Source: Flavobacterium phragmitis
GTDB lineage: Bacteria; Bacteroidota; Bacteroidia; Flavobacteriales; Flavobacteriaceae
DNA length: 64,000 bases
Direction: 5' to 3'
NCBI RefSeq assembly: GCF_900112575.1
Contig: NZ_FOMH01000005.1
Coordinates: 186,001-250,000, forward strand
Shown: positions 28,522 to 38,031 of the stretch, piece by piece
How the letters are laid out: each line of letters opens with the position of its first letter
Numbering within the stretch: the stretch's first letter is position 1
Translations under genes and position numbers: made by a program
Notes under the pieces: generated by a model
Database searches by the model: none
What the model was told of the DNA's origin: nothing
What the model saw: the letters and a program-made list of their open reading frames with translations, nothing else

Positions 28522-30453
28522 ATGAAAAAAATGTTTGTTTATCGAACTTTAAATTTGCTGCTACCCGCAGTATTTTTTGTGCTGACGAGCTGTGTCGCCC
28601 AAAATGAAGAACTTTCTTTAAGGTCAAAAGATAATTTCAATAAAATCAGTTTGTCTTTGACCAAAGACGGAAAATTATCGTACAAGGTTTTTCGTAAAGA
28701 CAAAACCATAATCGAAGATTCGCCACTTGGACTTGTTTTTGAAAATCAGGACTTTTCATCAGGATTAGTTGTTGAAAACGTTTCTGCTGTAGAAGAAAAG
28801 CGTGAAAAATACGAACTTAAAGTAGCGAACAATAAAGTGGCAGATCATGTTTTTAAGAGTAAAAGTGTTATGTTCAAAAACAAACAAGGCACTATAATGA
28901 CAATTGATCTAATTGCTGGAGAACAAGGAGTTGCTTTTAGATACCGATTTGCTGACAAAGAAAAAGAACCTCGAATTCTTAAAAATGAATTGACAGGATT
29001 TCATATTGAACAGAAAGCAAAAGGATGGTTGCAACCTTATAATAAAGCGGGGGATTATACTCCGGGTTATGAGGATTTTTATATTAATGTAAAGCCTGGA
29101 GACCCTATAAGTGGAGCAAGAGGTGAATCGGTTGGGTGGTGCATGCCAGCACTTTTTAATGTAAATAATACTCAGAATTGGGTTTTAATTGCTGAATCAG
29201 GAACCGATGGATCATTTCCGGGCTGTCATTTAGCGCCAGATTCTAAAGACGGGATTTACAGCATAGCTTTCGCTAAAAACGATGAAAAATTCACATTGCC
29301 TTTGCCAGATAAAGGAACAGCTTATCCTCAGTCAAACTTACCTTGGACAATGCCGTGGAGAGTGATTATGATTGGCGATAAAGCAGGAGATATTTTATTA
29401 TCAACCATGATTACCGATTTAGCTCCGGCTTCTAAAATTACGGATACTTCGTGGATTGAAACCGGAAAAGCCGCTTGGTCATGGTGGTCGCATCCTGAGG
29501 ATTTTACACCAGAAATGTATAAAAAGTTTACTGATGTTTCGGCTTCGTTTGGGTTTAAATACACGCTTTTTGATGCCGGATGGGAAAAAGCTAACAAAGA
29601 TGGAAAAATTATTGATCATGCGTTATCCAAAGGAGTTAAACCTTTGGTTTGGGGTTATTCTTCAGAATATTTCGATCCAGAAAAAAGAAAAAAAAGATTC
29701 AAAGAATTGGCTGATATGGGTGTAAAAGGCGTTAAAATCGATTTTTGGTGTTCAGACAGACAAGAAGTAATGGCAGCACTGCAATCGGTTTTTGAGGATG
29801 CGGCTAAAGAACATTTATTAGTAAATCTGCACGGTACAACCATGCCAAGAGGATGGCACAGAACATGGCCAAATTTTGTAACTGCTGAAGCTATTTTAGG
29901 AACTGAAAGTTATTTTTATGAGCCAAGATTCCCGGAAAAAGCGGCAGAACAAAATACAGTATTGCCTTTTACAAGAAACGTGGCAGGACCAGCAGATTAC
30001 ACGCCATTTGCTCTGACTTTTAGAAAATATACACGTTTAAACACGGCAGCACATGAATTAGCTATGACCATGATTTATACTTCAGGAATTATCCATTTTG
30101 CCGATTCTGAAGAGGTTTTCGCGTCGCTTTCAGACGATCTTAAAACTCTGTTTAAAGAAATGCCTGCGACTTGGGATAAAACAGAATGCATAATTGGTGA
30201 GCCTGGAAAAGCAATAGTTTTGTCTCGCCAAAAAGATAATTTAAATTATATAGTTGGAATAAATGGGACTAATGTCTCACAGCCTATATCAATTGATTTG
30301 AAGAAATATGCTAAAGGTTTTTCTAAATTTAAAATCATCTCCGAAGGCAAAGATCCGTTAATGGAATTTAAAGTGGAGTCTTTTCCTGTAACATCAAAAT
30401 GGCAGTATAATTTAGTTCCAAAAGGAGGATTTATTATACAGTTTATAAAATAA
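28522..30453 (+). CDS. GH97 glycosidase, probably a retaining alpha-galactosidase
   Basis: Predicted lipoprotein (LTSC, Cys24) or signal-peptide enzyme of 643 residues. The N-terminal beta-sandwich begins with the GH97-like LSLTKDGKLSYKVFRKDKTIIEDSPLGLVFE. The barrel has AAWSWWSHPEDFTPEMYKKF and GVKIDFWCSDRQEVM, where Asp407 is at the position of the nucleophile of retaining GH97 members; inverting alpha-glucosidases such as SusB use Glu residues instead. HGTTMPRGWHRTWPNFVTAEAILGTE is the conserved acid/base region. Alpha-galactosidase is therefore favoured over alpha-glucosidase, consistent with its operon partner aldose 1-epimerase. Confidence 0.9.
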   Translation: MKKMFVYRTLNLLLPAVFFVLTSCVAQNEELSLRSKDNFNKISLSLTKDGKLSYKVFRKDKTIIEDSPLGLVFENQDFSSGLVVENVSAVEEKREKYELKVANNKVADHVFKSKSVMFKNKQGTIMTIDLIAGEQGVAFRYRFADKEKEPRILKNELTGFHIEQKAKGWLQPYNKAGDYTPGYEDFYINVKPGDPISGARGESVGWCMPALFNVNNTQNWVLIAESGTDGSFPGCHLAPDSKDGIYSIAFAKNDEKFTLPLPDKGTAYPQSNLPWTMPWRVIMIGDKAGDILLSTMITDLAPASKITDTSWIETGKAAWSWWSHPEDFTPEMYKKFTDVSASFGFKYTLFDAGWEKANKDGKIIDHALSKGVKPLVWGYSSEYFDPEKRKKRFKELADMGVKGVKIDFWCSDRQEVMAALQSVFEDAAKEHLLVNLHGTTMPRGWHRTWPNFVTAEAILGTESYFYEPRFPEKAAEQNTVLPFTRNVAGPADYTPFALTFRKYTRLNTAAHELAMTMIYTSGIIHFADSEEVFASLSDDLKTLFKEMPATWDKTECIIGEPGKAIVLSRQKDNLNYIVGINGTNVSQPISIDLKKYAKGFSKFKIISEGKDPLMEFKVESFPVTSKWQYNLVPKGGFIIQFIK

Positions 30454-30478
30454 AATTCCTTGTAATTTAAGCAAAAAA

Positions 30479-30505
30479 GGCTGTCTCATACGAGACGGCC
30501 TTTAA
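30479..30505. terminator. Bidirectional intrinsic terminator between convergent genes
   Basis: GGCTGTCTC (30479-30487) pairs with GAGACGGCC (30492-30500), one G-U pair, loop ATAC. A T run follows on the plus strand and a T run (the complement of AAAAAA at 30473-30478) on the minus strand. It serves both the GH97 gene and the M16 peptidase gene. Confidence 0.8.
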
Positions 30506-30537
30506 AGACTAATAAAATAAAAATGTATTCTAAAGTT

Positions 30538-33351
30538 TTACTTTCCTGATTGGCTTTCAGGGTTCATAATAACTTCGACGCTACTAGAACTATCCAAAAC
30601 GTGCTTACTAAACTGCTGAATAGTTTTCTGATTAATTTTAGAAATTAAGTTTTTATATTCTTCATCTGTTGAAAACGGAATCTGATTTAAGCTGTAATTG
30701 TATAAGGTTGTAGCCCAAAAAGCATTCGTTTTAAGCGATTCCTCTCGGTTTTTCAACAACGCTTTTTTAATGTCTTCCAAATCATTTGCATTCACTGGAT
30801 TGGTTTTTAAATCATTGATTTCTTTCCAGACAATCTGCATTAATTTTTCCTGTTTCTCAGGATTGCAGTCAAAAGTAAGGGCAAGGCTGAAGGATGGTTT
30901 TGGAATCAATTCCAGATTACCGCCAACGTTTACACCGTAGCTTCCGCCTTCTTCTTCTCTAATGGTCTGCAAGAAACGTTTAGAAAGCAATTCACCAATG
31001 ATATAGATTGTCATGGCATTTTCCTTACTGTATTCTGTTTTTCCAGAAAGATTCAGGTAAACAGTACTTTTTGCCACTTCCATAGGACGATTGAAATGCA
31101 CAACTGTTTTTCCTTTTTTCGGACCAATATTATGGTCTGCGAACGTTTCTTTTACAGCAGGATTTGATTTTAAGTTGCCAATGTACTTCTGAATCAGTTC
31201 TAAAGCTCCTTCAGGAATATTCCCAACAAAAACAAAAGTAAAATCTGAAGCATTTTTAAAGCGGTCTTTATAAATACTTTCGGCTTTCTGTAAATCAATG
31301 TTCTGTAAAAACTTTTCGTCAAAAATAAAAGTCCTCGGATTATGATTAGAGTTTGCTAAATCAACAGAATCTTTAAATGTATTTCCGTTGTCTTTTTTGA
31401 TGGTTTCTAAACGATTTTTATACTGTTCTTTTAGTATGCCGAAAATATTTGGATCAAAGCGTGGTGCTTCAAAAGAAAGATACATCAATTGCAGCATCGT
31501 TTCGAAATCGGCTTTGTTGGAACTACCTTGGAATCCCTGCGTATTTTCGCCAATAAAAGGAGCAGACTGTGCTACCTTACCAGTCAGTTTTTCTTTTAGA
31601 GCGATATTGTCAAAATTCCCTAAACCAGACGATCTTGCTATAGTTGTTGCAATTTCGGCAGAAGCCAAATCTTCGGTTTTAATTAAAGATTTACCGCCTT
31701 TAGAAAAAGCTGTCAATACAACTTGATCTTGTGAATAAGTTGTAGGTAATACAATTACGTTAGCACCATTTTCTAAAGTATATCCTTTTGCCGCAGCAAT
31801 TCCTGGAACTTCAAATGTTTTTTTAATTGCAACAGGTTTTAATTCTTTTGCAATCAAAGGTTCGTTGTTTTCTTTTTTAGTATAAGGCTCTAAAGTCTTG
31901 TTTTCGACTTTTTTCATTACTTGAACTACCGCCTCTTTAGTTGGAAAATTTACTTTATCTTCATCAGAACCGGTTACTAAAACGACTTGATTGGTTGGTT
32001 TTTGAATGGTTTTGATATAAGTATTTATTTCTTCTAAAGTGATGTTTTTGATAATGCCTACAATCAATTTATAATCGTCTTCAGCAGAAAGAAATGGTTT
32101 TGCTTTTAAGAAATAATTCGTCAGTTTTTCCGACCAACTGTCATTGTCTACTTTATCTTTATTGCTGATAAAATCGTCATAAGAACTAATAAACAGTTTT
32201 TTAGTTCTGTCTAATTCTGCTTGTGCAATTCCAAAACGTTTTAAACGCTCCGCTTCTGTATAAGCATCTTCAAAAGCTTCTAATGTCTTTCCTTTTTTGG
32301 CTGAAGCCGAAATATTAAAGGAAGTATTTAATCTCGAAATGGGCTGAAAATAGGTTTGTAAACCTAACGCAGCACTTTGGTTTTTTAAAATCAATTCTTT
32401 ATAACGATTGTTTAGAATGTTGGTGTAAAAAGAATTCATTACATTTTTACGGGTCAAAATACTGTCTTTTACCAAAGGTTCATCCAAAACATACTGCAAT
32501 GTAATGTTAGTTGAAGAAGCTTCTTTATCAGATGCAGTTCCAAAATACAATTCATCATGTTTCGGAATTTCAAAATAGGTACGTGGCGTTGCTTTTTTAG
32601 CTAATGGAATTCCAGAAAAAATAGCTTTTACTTTCTGTTCCATTGCTTTTACATCAATATCTCCTACAATAATTACAGCCTGCAAATCGGGTCTGTACCA
32701 TTTTTTATAATAATTTCTCAATTCAGGATATTTGAAGTTATTGATGATATTTAAATCTCCAATAACATCTCTTTTGCTGTATTTTGAACCTTTATACAAA
32801 ACAGGATCAGTCTGCATTTTTAAACGAAAATCACTTGTACGGCGCGTTCTCCATTCTTCTCGGATTACGCCTCTTTCAGCATCAATTTCTTCATTAGTTA
32901 AAGAAAGAGAACCTGACCAGTCGTGCAACACCCAAAGGGTAGAATCGATTAGCTTTTCATTCGTAACCGGAACCGTACTGATGTTGTAAACTGTTTCATC
33001 TTGAGCCGTATAAGCGTTGATATCTTTTCCAAAGGTTACCCCATTTTTTTCCAGCATTTTAATGATGCCTTTTCCTTTAAAATGTTCCGTTCCGTTAAAC
33101 GCCATGTGTTCTAGAAAATGCGCCAATCCGTTTTGATTGTCGTCTTCTAAAATAGCGCCGACATTTTGAACAAAGTAAAAACTGGCTCTGTCCTTTGGTT
33201 CTTCGTTATGCAGAATATAATATGTAAGACCATTTTTTAATTTTCCAGTCGTAACGTCTTTATGTAGCGGAATCGTAGTTTTAAACTGCGAAAATGCACC
33301 TTGAAAAGACAAAGCCATAATCGCAATAATGATATTTTTTTTAGTTTTCAT
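30538..33351 (-). CDS. M16 family zinc metallopeptidase (PqqL/insulinase-like, two-repeat)
   Basis: Periplasmic protease of 937 residues with a signal peptide (to about residue 22, GAFSQ). The inverted zinc motif HFLEH (H78, E81, H82) lies in GLAHFLEHMAFNGTEHF, and a distal Glu is in DAERGVIREEWR. Two M16 halves are visible, the second starting near residue 520 and lacking the zinc motif, as is usual for the family. M16 proteins of this kind degrade peptides that fit a closed chamber. It is the last gene of the susC-susD-ABC operon, 12 bp after the GldFG-like permease, suggesting that the imported or exported substrate is a peptide. Confidence 0.93.
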   Translation of the reverse strand: MKTKKNIIIAIMALSFQGAFSQFKTTIPLHKDVTTGKLKNGLTYYILHNEEPKDRASFYFVQNVGAILEDDNQNGLAHFLEHMAFNGTEHFKGKGIIKMLEKNGVTFGKDINAYTAQDETVYNISTVPVTNEKLIDSTLWVLHDWSGSLSLTNEEIDAERGVIREEWRTRRTSDFRLKMQTDPVLYKGSKYSKRDVIGDLNIINNFKYPELRNYYKKWYRPDLQAVIIVGDIDVKAMEQKVKAIFSGIPLAKKATPRTYFEIPKHDELYFGTASDKEASSTNITLQYVLDEPLVKDSILTRKNVMNSFYTNILNNRYKELILKNQSAALGLQTYFQPISRLNTSFNISASAKKGKTLEAFEDAYTEAERLKRFGIAQAELDRTKKLFISSYDDFISNKDKVDNDSWSEKLTNYFLKAKPFLSAEDDYKLIVGIIKNITLEEINTYIKTIQKPTNQVVLVTGSDEDKVNFPTKEAVVQVMKKVENKTLEPYTKKENNEPLIAKELKPVAIKKTFEVPGIAAAKGYTLENGANVIVLPTTYSQDQVVLTAFSKGGKSLIKTEDLASAEIATTIARSSGLGNFDNIALKEKLTGKVAQSAPFIGENTQGFQGSSNKADFETMLQLMYLSFEAPRFDPNIFGILKEQYKNRLETIKKDNGNTFKDSVDLANSNHNPRTFIFDEKFLQNIDLQKAESIYKDRFKNASDFTFVFVGNIPEGALELIQKYIGNLKSNPAVKETFADHNIGPKKGKTVVHFNRPMEVAKSTVYLNLSGKTEYSKENAMTIYIIGELLSKRFLQTIREEEGGSYGVNVGGNLELIPKPSFSLALTFDCNPEKQEKLMQIVWKEINDLKTNPVNANDLEDIKKALLKNREESLKTNAFWATTLYNYSLNQIPFSTDEEYKNLISKINQKTIQQFSKHVLDSSSSVEVIMNPESQSGK

Positions 33352-33363
33352 TTTTTTTGAATT

Positions 33364-35625
33364 TTATCTTCTATTTCTTCTAATAAGTAGAAAAGCACCG
33401 CTTAGTATGATTAATAATGGAAAGATTCCTATAAACAAGATTTTGTTGATGAAAACTTGATTTGACGTAATCGTGATTTTATTATCGGTTTTTAGAGGAC
33501 GTGTAGTATCAATTGGAAATTGATAATTGCTGAACCAGCTGAAAATATCGGTTACAAACTGGAAAGTTCCAGATCCGCCACGGCTTAATTCGGCATTGCC
33601 CATAAAATCGGCATCTCCGGCAACAATTATTTTTTGTGTTTTACCATTGATCTTTCTCGTTAAAGCAGTTACAAGAGGAATTTCTTTTGAAGAAGGCTGT
33701 TTCTTTAAATCTTCTGAAATTGAAGTAATTCCTGCCTGAGATTCCCATGCCGGTAGCTTATTGGTTTTTAAAAGTGGTGTAACTTTAAATCCAGCTTCTT
33801 TTGTTACAGTAACACCACTACTTCCTAAAAGCGGGATAGGATTATTGATTTTGCTTAATTTGATTACAGTAGAATCGACATTTTTTTGAAGCTCGGTTAC
33901 TAAGAAATCAGGAGAATTCGTTTCACTTTCCTGCACTAAAGTCTGTTTTGTAAATCCGATTCCTAGTTTATCTGTTATAGAAACCAAAGCCGAATTCGTT
34001 TCAGGTTCTGCTAAAAGCATTACGTTTTTACCTTCATCAACATATTTAGTAATACGGTTGACAGCACCTTGACTTAATTGTGTTTTAGGATCTGCAATAA
34101 CTAAAACGTCAGTTGTAGACGGAATATTCTGCGCATTAATATCTACAGAAACAACGTCAAAACCTTGATTGATTAGCGAGTTTCTGAATGTTATTTCATT
34201 AAATCCAGTTTTATAATTTTTATCTCCATTTTTTTCAATGCTACGTTCCATGTTTCCAGTTGCAAATACAATTTTTACAGGATTAGAAACTAGGCGTTTT
34301 AATGAAGCAGAGATTTCTTTTTCAAAAGGTACTTTAAATAAGTCATCAAACATTCTCAGGAAAGTCTTCTTGCCATTGTATTCTACGGTTCTGACCACTC
34401 TGTTTTGTTCAGGTCCTAAATCGATAAATTTTTTAATTTCTGCAGGAGTATATAATTTTTTAAGTTTCATATCCTGCGACTCGACCATTTTTTCGGCAAG
34501 CTGTTTGTCGTTTAGCCCTGGATTTTGGGCATACAAAGCTTCATTTGTTGAAGTGTCATAGTAATAAACGTACTCCATTTCTATTTGGGGCAAAAAACGG
34601 GTATATTTTGAAAAACTCGCAATATCAGAATTTTGAGAGTATGGCATCGCCATGTAATAATTAATATCTAGTAAGTTAACATAGGTTGTTATCTTAACAG
34701 GGCCTTCTATCTTATCAACCACATCTAAACTGCTTTTGGTTAATGTATTGTCCTTATTTCGGGTCATATCGTGATAGAAAGTAAGTGGTGCTCTAGAAGT
34801 AATATAACCAAGAGATAAGACTGCAGCAATCAATACAGTATACTTTAAAACTCTTTTGGATACGGTTTGTGCATCTCTTCCGGTCTGTAGTTTATAAATA
34901 CTCAATACAATAAAAAGACTGCTTACCAAAACAAAGTATAATACATCTTTACTGATAATCAATCCTTCCAGCATTTCGTTGGCACGTCCCGCAATGGAAA
35001 GGAAATAAGTAATGTCTTTTACGATTTCGACATCCTGCCAAAGTTTTCCAATAAAATTTAAACCTGCTAAAACAACTAATGTGCTGATTGCGGCAACTAC
35101 CTGATAAGAAGTCAGACACGACATAAAAAGTCCGATTGCAGCATACGTACATACCAATAAATAAAGACCAATTAAACCAGAAATAGCAAATTTAAGATCT
35201 AAATTTTCGATAGAAAAATAAGCAATAGCAACCTGTAAGCCTAAAATAGCAATGAATAAAAGGCAATAAGCGGCAATCGCTAAATATTTACCTAAAACAA
35301 TGTCTTTAATTCTAATTGGCGAAGAAAGCAGTAATTTGATTGAACCGCTGTTGATTTCACGGCTTACTAATCCCATTGTTAAAAGCGGAACATACAGATA
35401 AAGGTAATTCTGCATTTCAGTATACAATCCGCTGAAACCAGAAAAAACAACCTGTGATAAATTGTCCATACTTTGTCCAATTTTCTGTGCTTTTTCGAAA
35501 CGTTCGATGGTGTTGAAAAATTTCCAGCTTGACTGGATTGAAAATATTACTAAAACAACCCAGGCAACTGGCGAGTAGAACATCGTATTGAGTTCTGTTT
35601 TAGCAATTCTATATATTGTTTTCAT
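33364..35625 (-). CDS. GldF-GldG-like fused ABC-2 permease and GldG-type auxiliary protein
   Basis: A single 753-residue frame. About residues 1-250 are an ABC-2 permease like GldF (SPVAWVVLVIFSIQSSWKFF, GLVSREINSGSIKLLLSSPIRIKDIVLGKYLA) with six to seven membrane segments. Residues of about 260-725 are a GldG-like extracytoplasmic domain (SLDVVDKIEGPVKITTYVNLLD, VLVIADPKTQLSQGAVNRITKYVDEGKNVMLLAEPE), followed by a C-terminal membrane helix (LFIGIFPLLIILSGAFLLIRR). In gliding flavobacteria GldF and GldG are separate proteins, and their combined size is close to this one. It sits 12 bp after the ATPase gene and 12 bp before the M16 gene. It is probably a paralogue of the gliding transporter; substrate and direction are unknown. 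Confidence 0.9.
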   Translation of the reverse strand: MKTIYRIAKTELNTMFYSPVAWVVLVIFSIQSSWKFFNTIERFEKAQKIGQSMDNLSQVVFSGFSGLYTEMQNYLYLYVPLLTMGLVSREINSGSIKLLLSSPIRIKDIVLGKYLAIAAYCLLFIAILGLQVAIAYFSIENLDLKFAISGLIGLYLLVCTYAAIGLFMSCLTSYQVVAAISTLVVLAGLNFIGKLWQDVEIVKDITYFLSIAGRANEMLEGLIISKDVLYFVLVSSLFIVLSIYKLQTGRDAQTVSKRVLKYTVLIAAVLSLGYITSRAPLTFYHDMTRNKDNTLTKSSLDVVDKIEGPVKITTYVNLLDINYYMAMPYSQNSDIASFSKYTRFLPQIEMEYVYYYDTSTNEALYAQNPGLNDKQLAEKMVESQDMKLKKLYTPAEIKKFIDLGPEQNRVVRTVEYNGKKTFLRMFDDLFKVPFEKEISASLKRLVSNPVKIVFATGNMERSIEKNGDKNYKTGFNEITFRNSLINQGFDVVSVDINAQNIPSTTDVLVIADPKTQLSQGAVNRITKYVDEGKNVMLLAEPETNSALVSITDKLGIGFTKQTLVQESETNSPDFLVTELQKNVDSTVIKLSKINNPIPLLGSSGVTVTKEAGFKVTPLLKTNKLPAWESQAGITSISEDLKKQPSSKEIPLVTALTRKINGKTQKIIVAGDADFMGNAELSRGGSGTFQFVTDIFSWFSNYQFPIDTTRPLKTDNKITITSNQVFINKILFIGIFPLLIILSGAFLLIRRNRR

Positions 35626-35637
35626 TTGTTTATTTTT

Positions 35638-36588
35638 TTAAGAAAGAATAGCGTTTTTAGATGGGGCTTTTTTAGATAATTGAGCAAAGATTTCGTCTAA
35701 TGAAACTTTTTCAAATTGAATTTCACGAAGTTTCCAATTTTTCTGAACGCTTAATGAGACAATTTTTTCAGCAACTTCTTGTGTACCGCTGAATGTAATC
35801 TGAACTTTTTTAGGAGTCAAGTAAACGGCATCTGTAACCTCAGAAATTTCTTTGAATGCCTCAACAGCCGGCGGGTTTTCAAAGCTAGCCGTTAATTTAT
35901 CGGCTTCGATATAATTGTTGAAAGCTTCCAGCGTATCAGAAAAAACCATATGTCCGTTTTCAATCATTTTGATATCCTGGCAGGTTGCCTGAACTTCAGA
36001 AAGAATGTGAGAAGAAAAGATTACGGCTTTGTCTTGTGCTATTTTCTTAATTAAATTTCTAACTTCCAGAATCTGATTTGGATCTAATCCGTTTGTAGGT
36101 TCATCTAAAACGACCAATTTAGGCTCATGGATAATCGCCTGCGCAATACCCACACGCTGTCTGTAACCACCCGACAAGTTTTTAATCAAACGGTGGCTGA
36201 AATGCGAAATCCCGCATTTTTCTTTTGCTTTTTCTACAGCGTTTCTTAGATTTTCTTTTGGAACTAATCTTAACTGCGCACAGTGAATTAGATATTCATC
36301 TACTGTTAAATCTAAATGCAAAGGCGGTGTCTGCGGTAAAAAACCGATTAATTTTTTAGCTTCGACCGGGTTTTCTTTTAAGTTAATTCCATCAATAAAA
36401 ATATTTCCTTTGGTCTGGTTTAAAACGCCGCAAAGAATATTCATGGTAGTAGATTTTCCGGCTCCGTTAGATCCTAAAAGGCCTAAAATCCTATTTTCTT
36501 TAATTTCGAAATTGATATTTTGAATTGCCCAATCCTTACTGTATTGATGCGACAAGTCCTCAACTCTTACAATTGTGGTTGTTTCCAT
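35638..36588 (-). CDS. ABC transporter ATP-binding protein (GldA-like)
   Basis: Cytoplasmic ATPase of 316 residues. Walker A is GSNGAGKST (about 39-47), the signature LSGGYRQR is at about 138-145, Walker B LVVLDEP at about 158-164, and the H-loop is IFSSHILSE. A C-terminal extension of about 80 residues resembles that of ABC-2 ATPases such as GldA. Its partner is the fused permease 12 bp downstream. The 62-bp gap to the susD stop contains no obvious promoter, so it is likely read from the susC transcript. Confidence 0.93.
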   Translation of the reverse strand: METTTIVRVEDLSHQYSKDWAIQNINFEIKENRILGLLGSNGAGKSTTMNILCGVLNQTKGNIFIDGINLKENPVEAKKLIGFLPQTPPLHLDLTVDEYLIHCAQLRLVPKENLRNAVEKAKEKCGISHFSHRLIKNLSGGYRQRVGIAQAIIHEPKLVVLDEPTNGLDPNQILEVRNLIKKIAQDKAVIFSSHILSEVQATCQDIKMIENGHMVFSDTLEAFNNYIEADKLTASFENPPAVEAFKEISEVTDAVYLTPKKVQITFSGTQEVAEKIVSLSVQKNWKLREIQFEKVSLDEIFAQLSKKAPSKNAILS

Positions 36589-36650
36589 AGTGTTTTTTAA
36601 ATCTCAGGAATGTTTTTTATGAAACATTCCTGAGTAATTATTTAAATGAT

Positions 36651-38021
36651 TTAGTTATATCCTAAGTTTTGAGTTAAAAAAGGATTAGAGCGTCTTGCTG
36701 TTTCCGGTATAGGGAATAGATTGTCTGTTGAAGCCCATATTTTGCCCGGAGTTGTACTTAGAACTTCATCGATTTTTCCGGTTCTTTTAAGATCGAACCA
36801 TCTGTGTCCATTTTCGGTAAATAGCTCTCTTTGTCTTTCTAAAGCTATTAATTCCAGTAACTGATTAGAATCTGTTAAGGTAGTGTTGCCAAGTAAAGCC
36901 CTGTTTCTGATTACATTGATATCTTGCTGTGCGCCTGTAATATCATTTAATTTTACTCTGGCTTCGGCTCTTATCAGATAAAGTTCTGCTAATCTAAGAA
37001 TTGTTGAACGCTCTACAGGTGTTGTAGTATACGAATTTTTATACTTTCTTGGAATTGTATATGTCAATCCATCTGCGGCAACTGTAGTACCAGTCCAGTT
37101 TGTTTTTCGGGCATCACCGGTTTCAAATAGTGTGTTTCCGTTTCTTAACATGTATGTTCCTGAAGATGAAAACAATGCACTGCCTTCATAAGTATAAGTA
37201 ACATTTGAATAAGGAATCTGTAAAATAGCCTCTTTATTGTCTGCGATAAACGGGCTGTTGGTACTTGTCAATCCTGTAATTATTTTATAATTGCTGCTAT
37301 CGTTAATTACTAAAGTTGCCAGATCTGAAGCCTCTGTCCAGTTTCCTAGGTACAAGTAAACTCTGGATAATAAAGCATGGGCAGCTGCTTTTGTAGCTCT
37401 AACTCGTATAGCACTATAGCCAGAAAAATCAGCAGGAAGATCAGTTGCAGCTTCTTTAAGATCAAGAATAATCTGATTGTAAATCTCTGTTTGAGTATTG
37501 CGAGGAGCAAGCGATGTTTCGTCGATATTTGTAGTTAAAACTAATGGCACATCACCCCATAGATTTGTTAGATAGAAATAAGAATATGCACGAAGAAATT
37601 TTGCTTCGGCTATCCATTGTTTCGCTTTAGTAGGGGTAAGGGTTTTACTGCCGCTAATTCCAATTATGGCATTGTTAGCATTATAAATTGTTTTATAAAA
37701 CTCCGTCCACATTGTCCCAGCAGAGCTGTCTGTATCAATCATTTCATTGGTCGTATAGACATTGCTGAGCTGAGTTTTTAAAATTAACTCATCTGAGGTC
37801 TGTCCAAGAATGGTATGTAAAGAGTTATAATAAGTATTCGTTACCATACTTTGGTAAATTCCGTTTATGGTGGCTTCTGCAGTAGGATCGGAGGCATACA
37901 CAACTTCAGATGACAATTCATTGATTGGCAGCTCAGCTTCAAGCATATCATCACAGCCAGTTAAACCGATTAAAAGAAAAAACGAAAATATATAGATGTA
38001 TTTTATTGAATTATTTTTCAT
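36651..38021 (-). CDS. SusD-like lipoprotein (RagB/SusD family)
   Basis: Lipoprotein with lipobox GLTGC (Cys23) and a typical start DDMLEAELPINELSSEVVY. WIAEAKFLRAYSYFYLTNLWGDVPLV and LIALERQRELFTENGHRWFDLKRTGKIDEVL are the RagB/SusD helices, and NLFPIPETARRSNPFLTQNLGYN is the conserved C-terminus. At 456 residues it is slightly short for the family. It follows its susC partner by 10 bp. The neighbouring peptidases and the absence of glycosidases suggest that it binds a peptide or protein rather than a glycan; this is inference. Confidence 0.93.
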   Translation of the reverse strand: MKNNSIKYIYIFSFFLLIGLTGCDDMLEAELPINELSSEVVYASDPTAEATINGIYQSMVTNTYYNSLHTILGQTSDELILKTQLSNVYTTNEMIDTDSSAGTMWTEFYKTIYNANNAIIGISGSKTLTPTKAKQWIAEAKFLRAYSYFYLTNLWGDVPLVLTTNIDETSLAPRNTQTEIYNQIILDLKEAATDLPADFSGYSAIRVRATKAAAHALLSRVYLYLGNWTEASDLATLVINDSSNYKIITGLTSTNSPFIADNKEAILQIPYSNVTYTYEGSALFSSSGTYMLRNGNTLFETGDARKTNWTGTTVAADGLTYTIPRKYKNSYTTTPVERSTILRLAELYLIRAEARVKLNDITGAQQDINVIRNRALLGNTTLTDSNQLLELIALERQRELFTENGHRWFDLKRTGKIDEVLSTTPGKIWASTDNLFPIPETARRSNPFLTQNLGYN

Positions 38022-38031
38022 GGTTTTAGGT

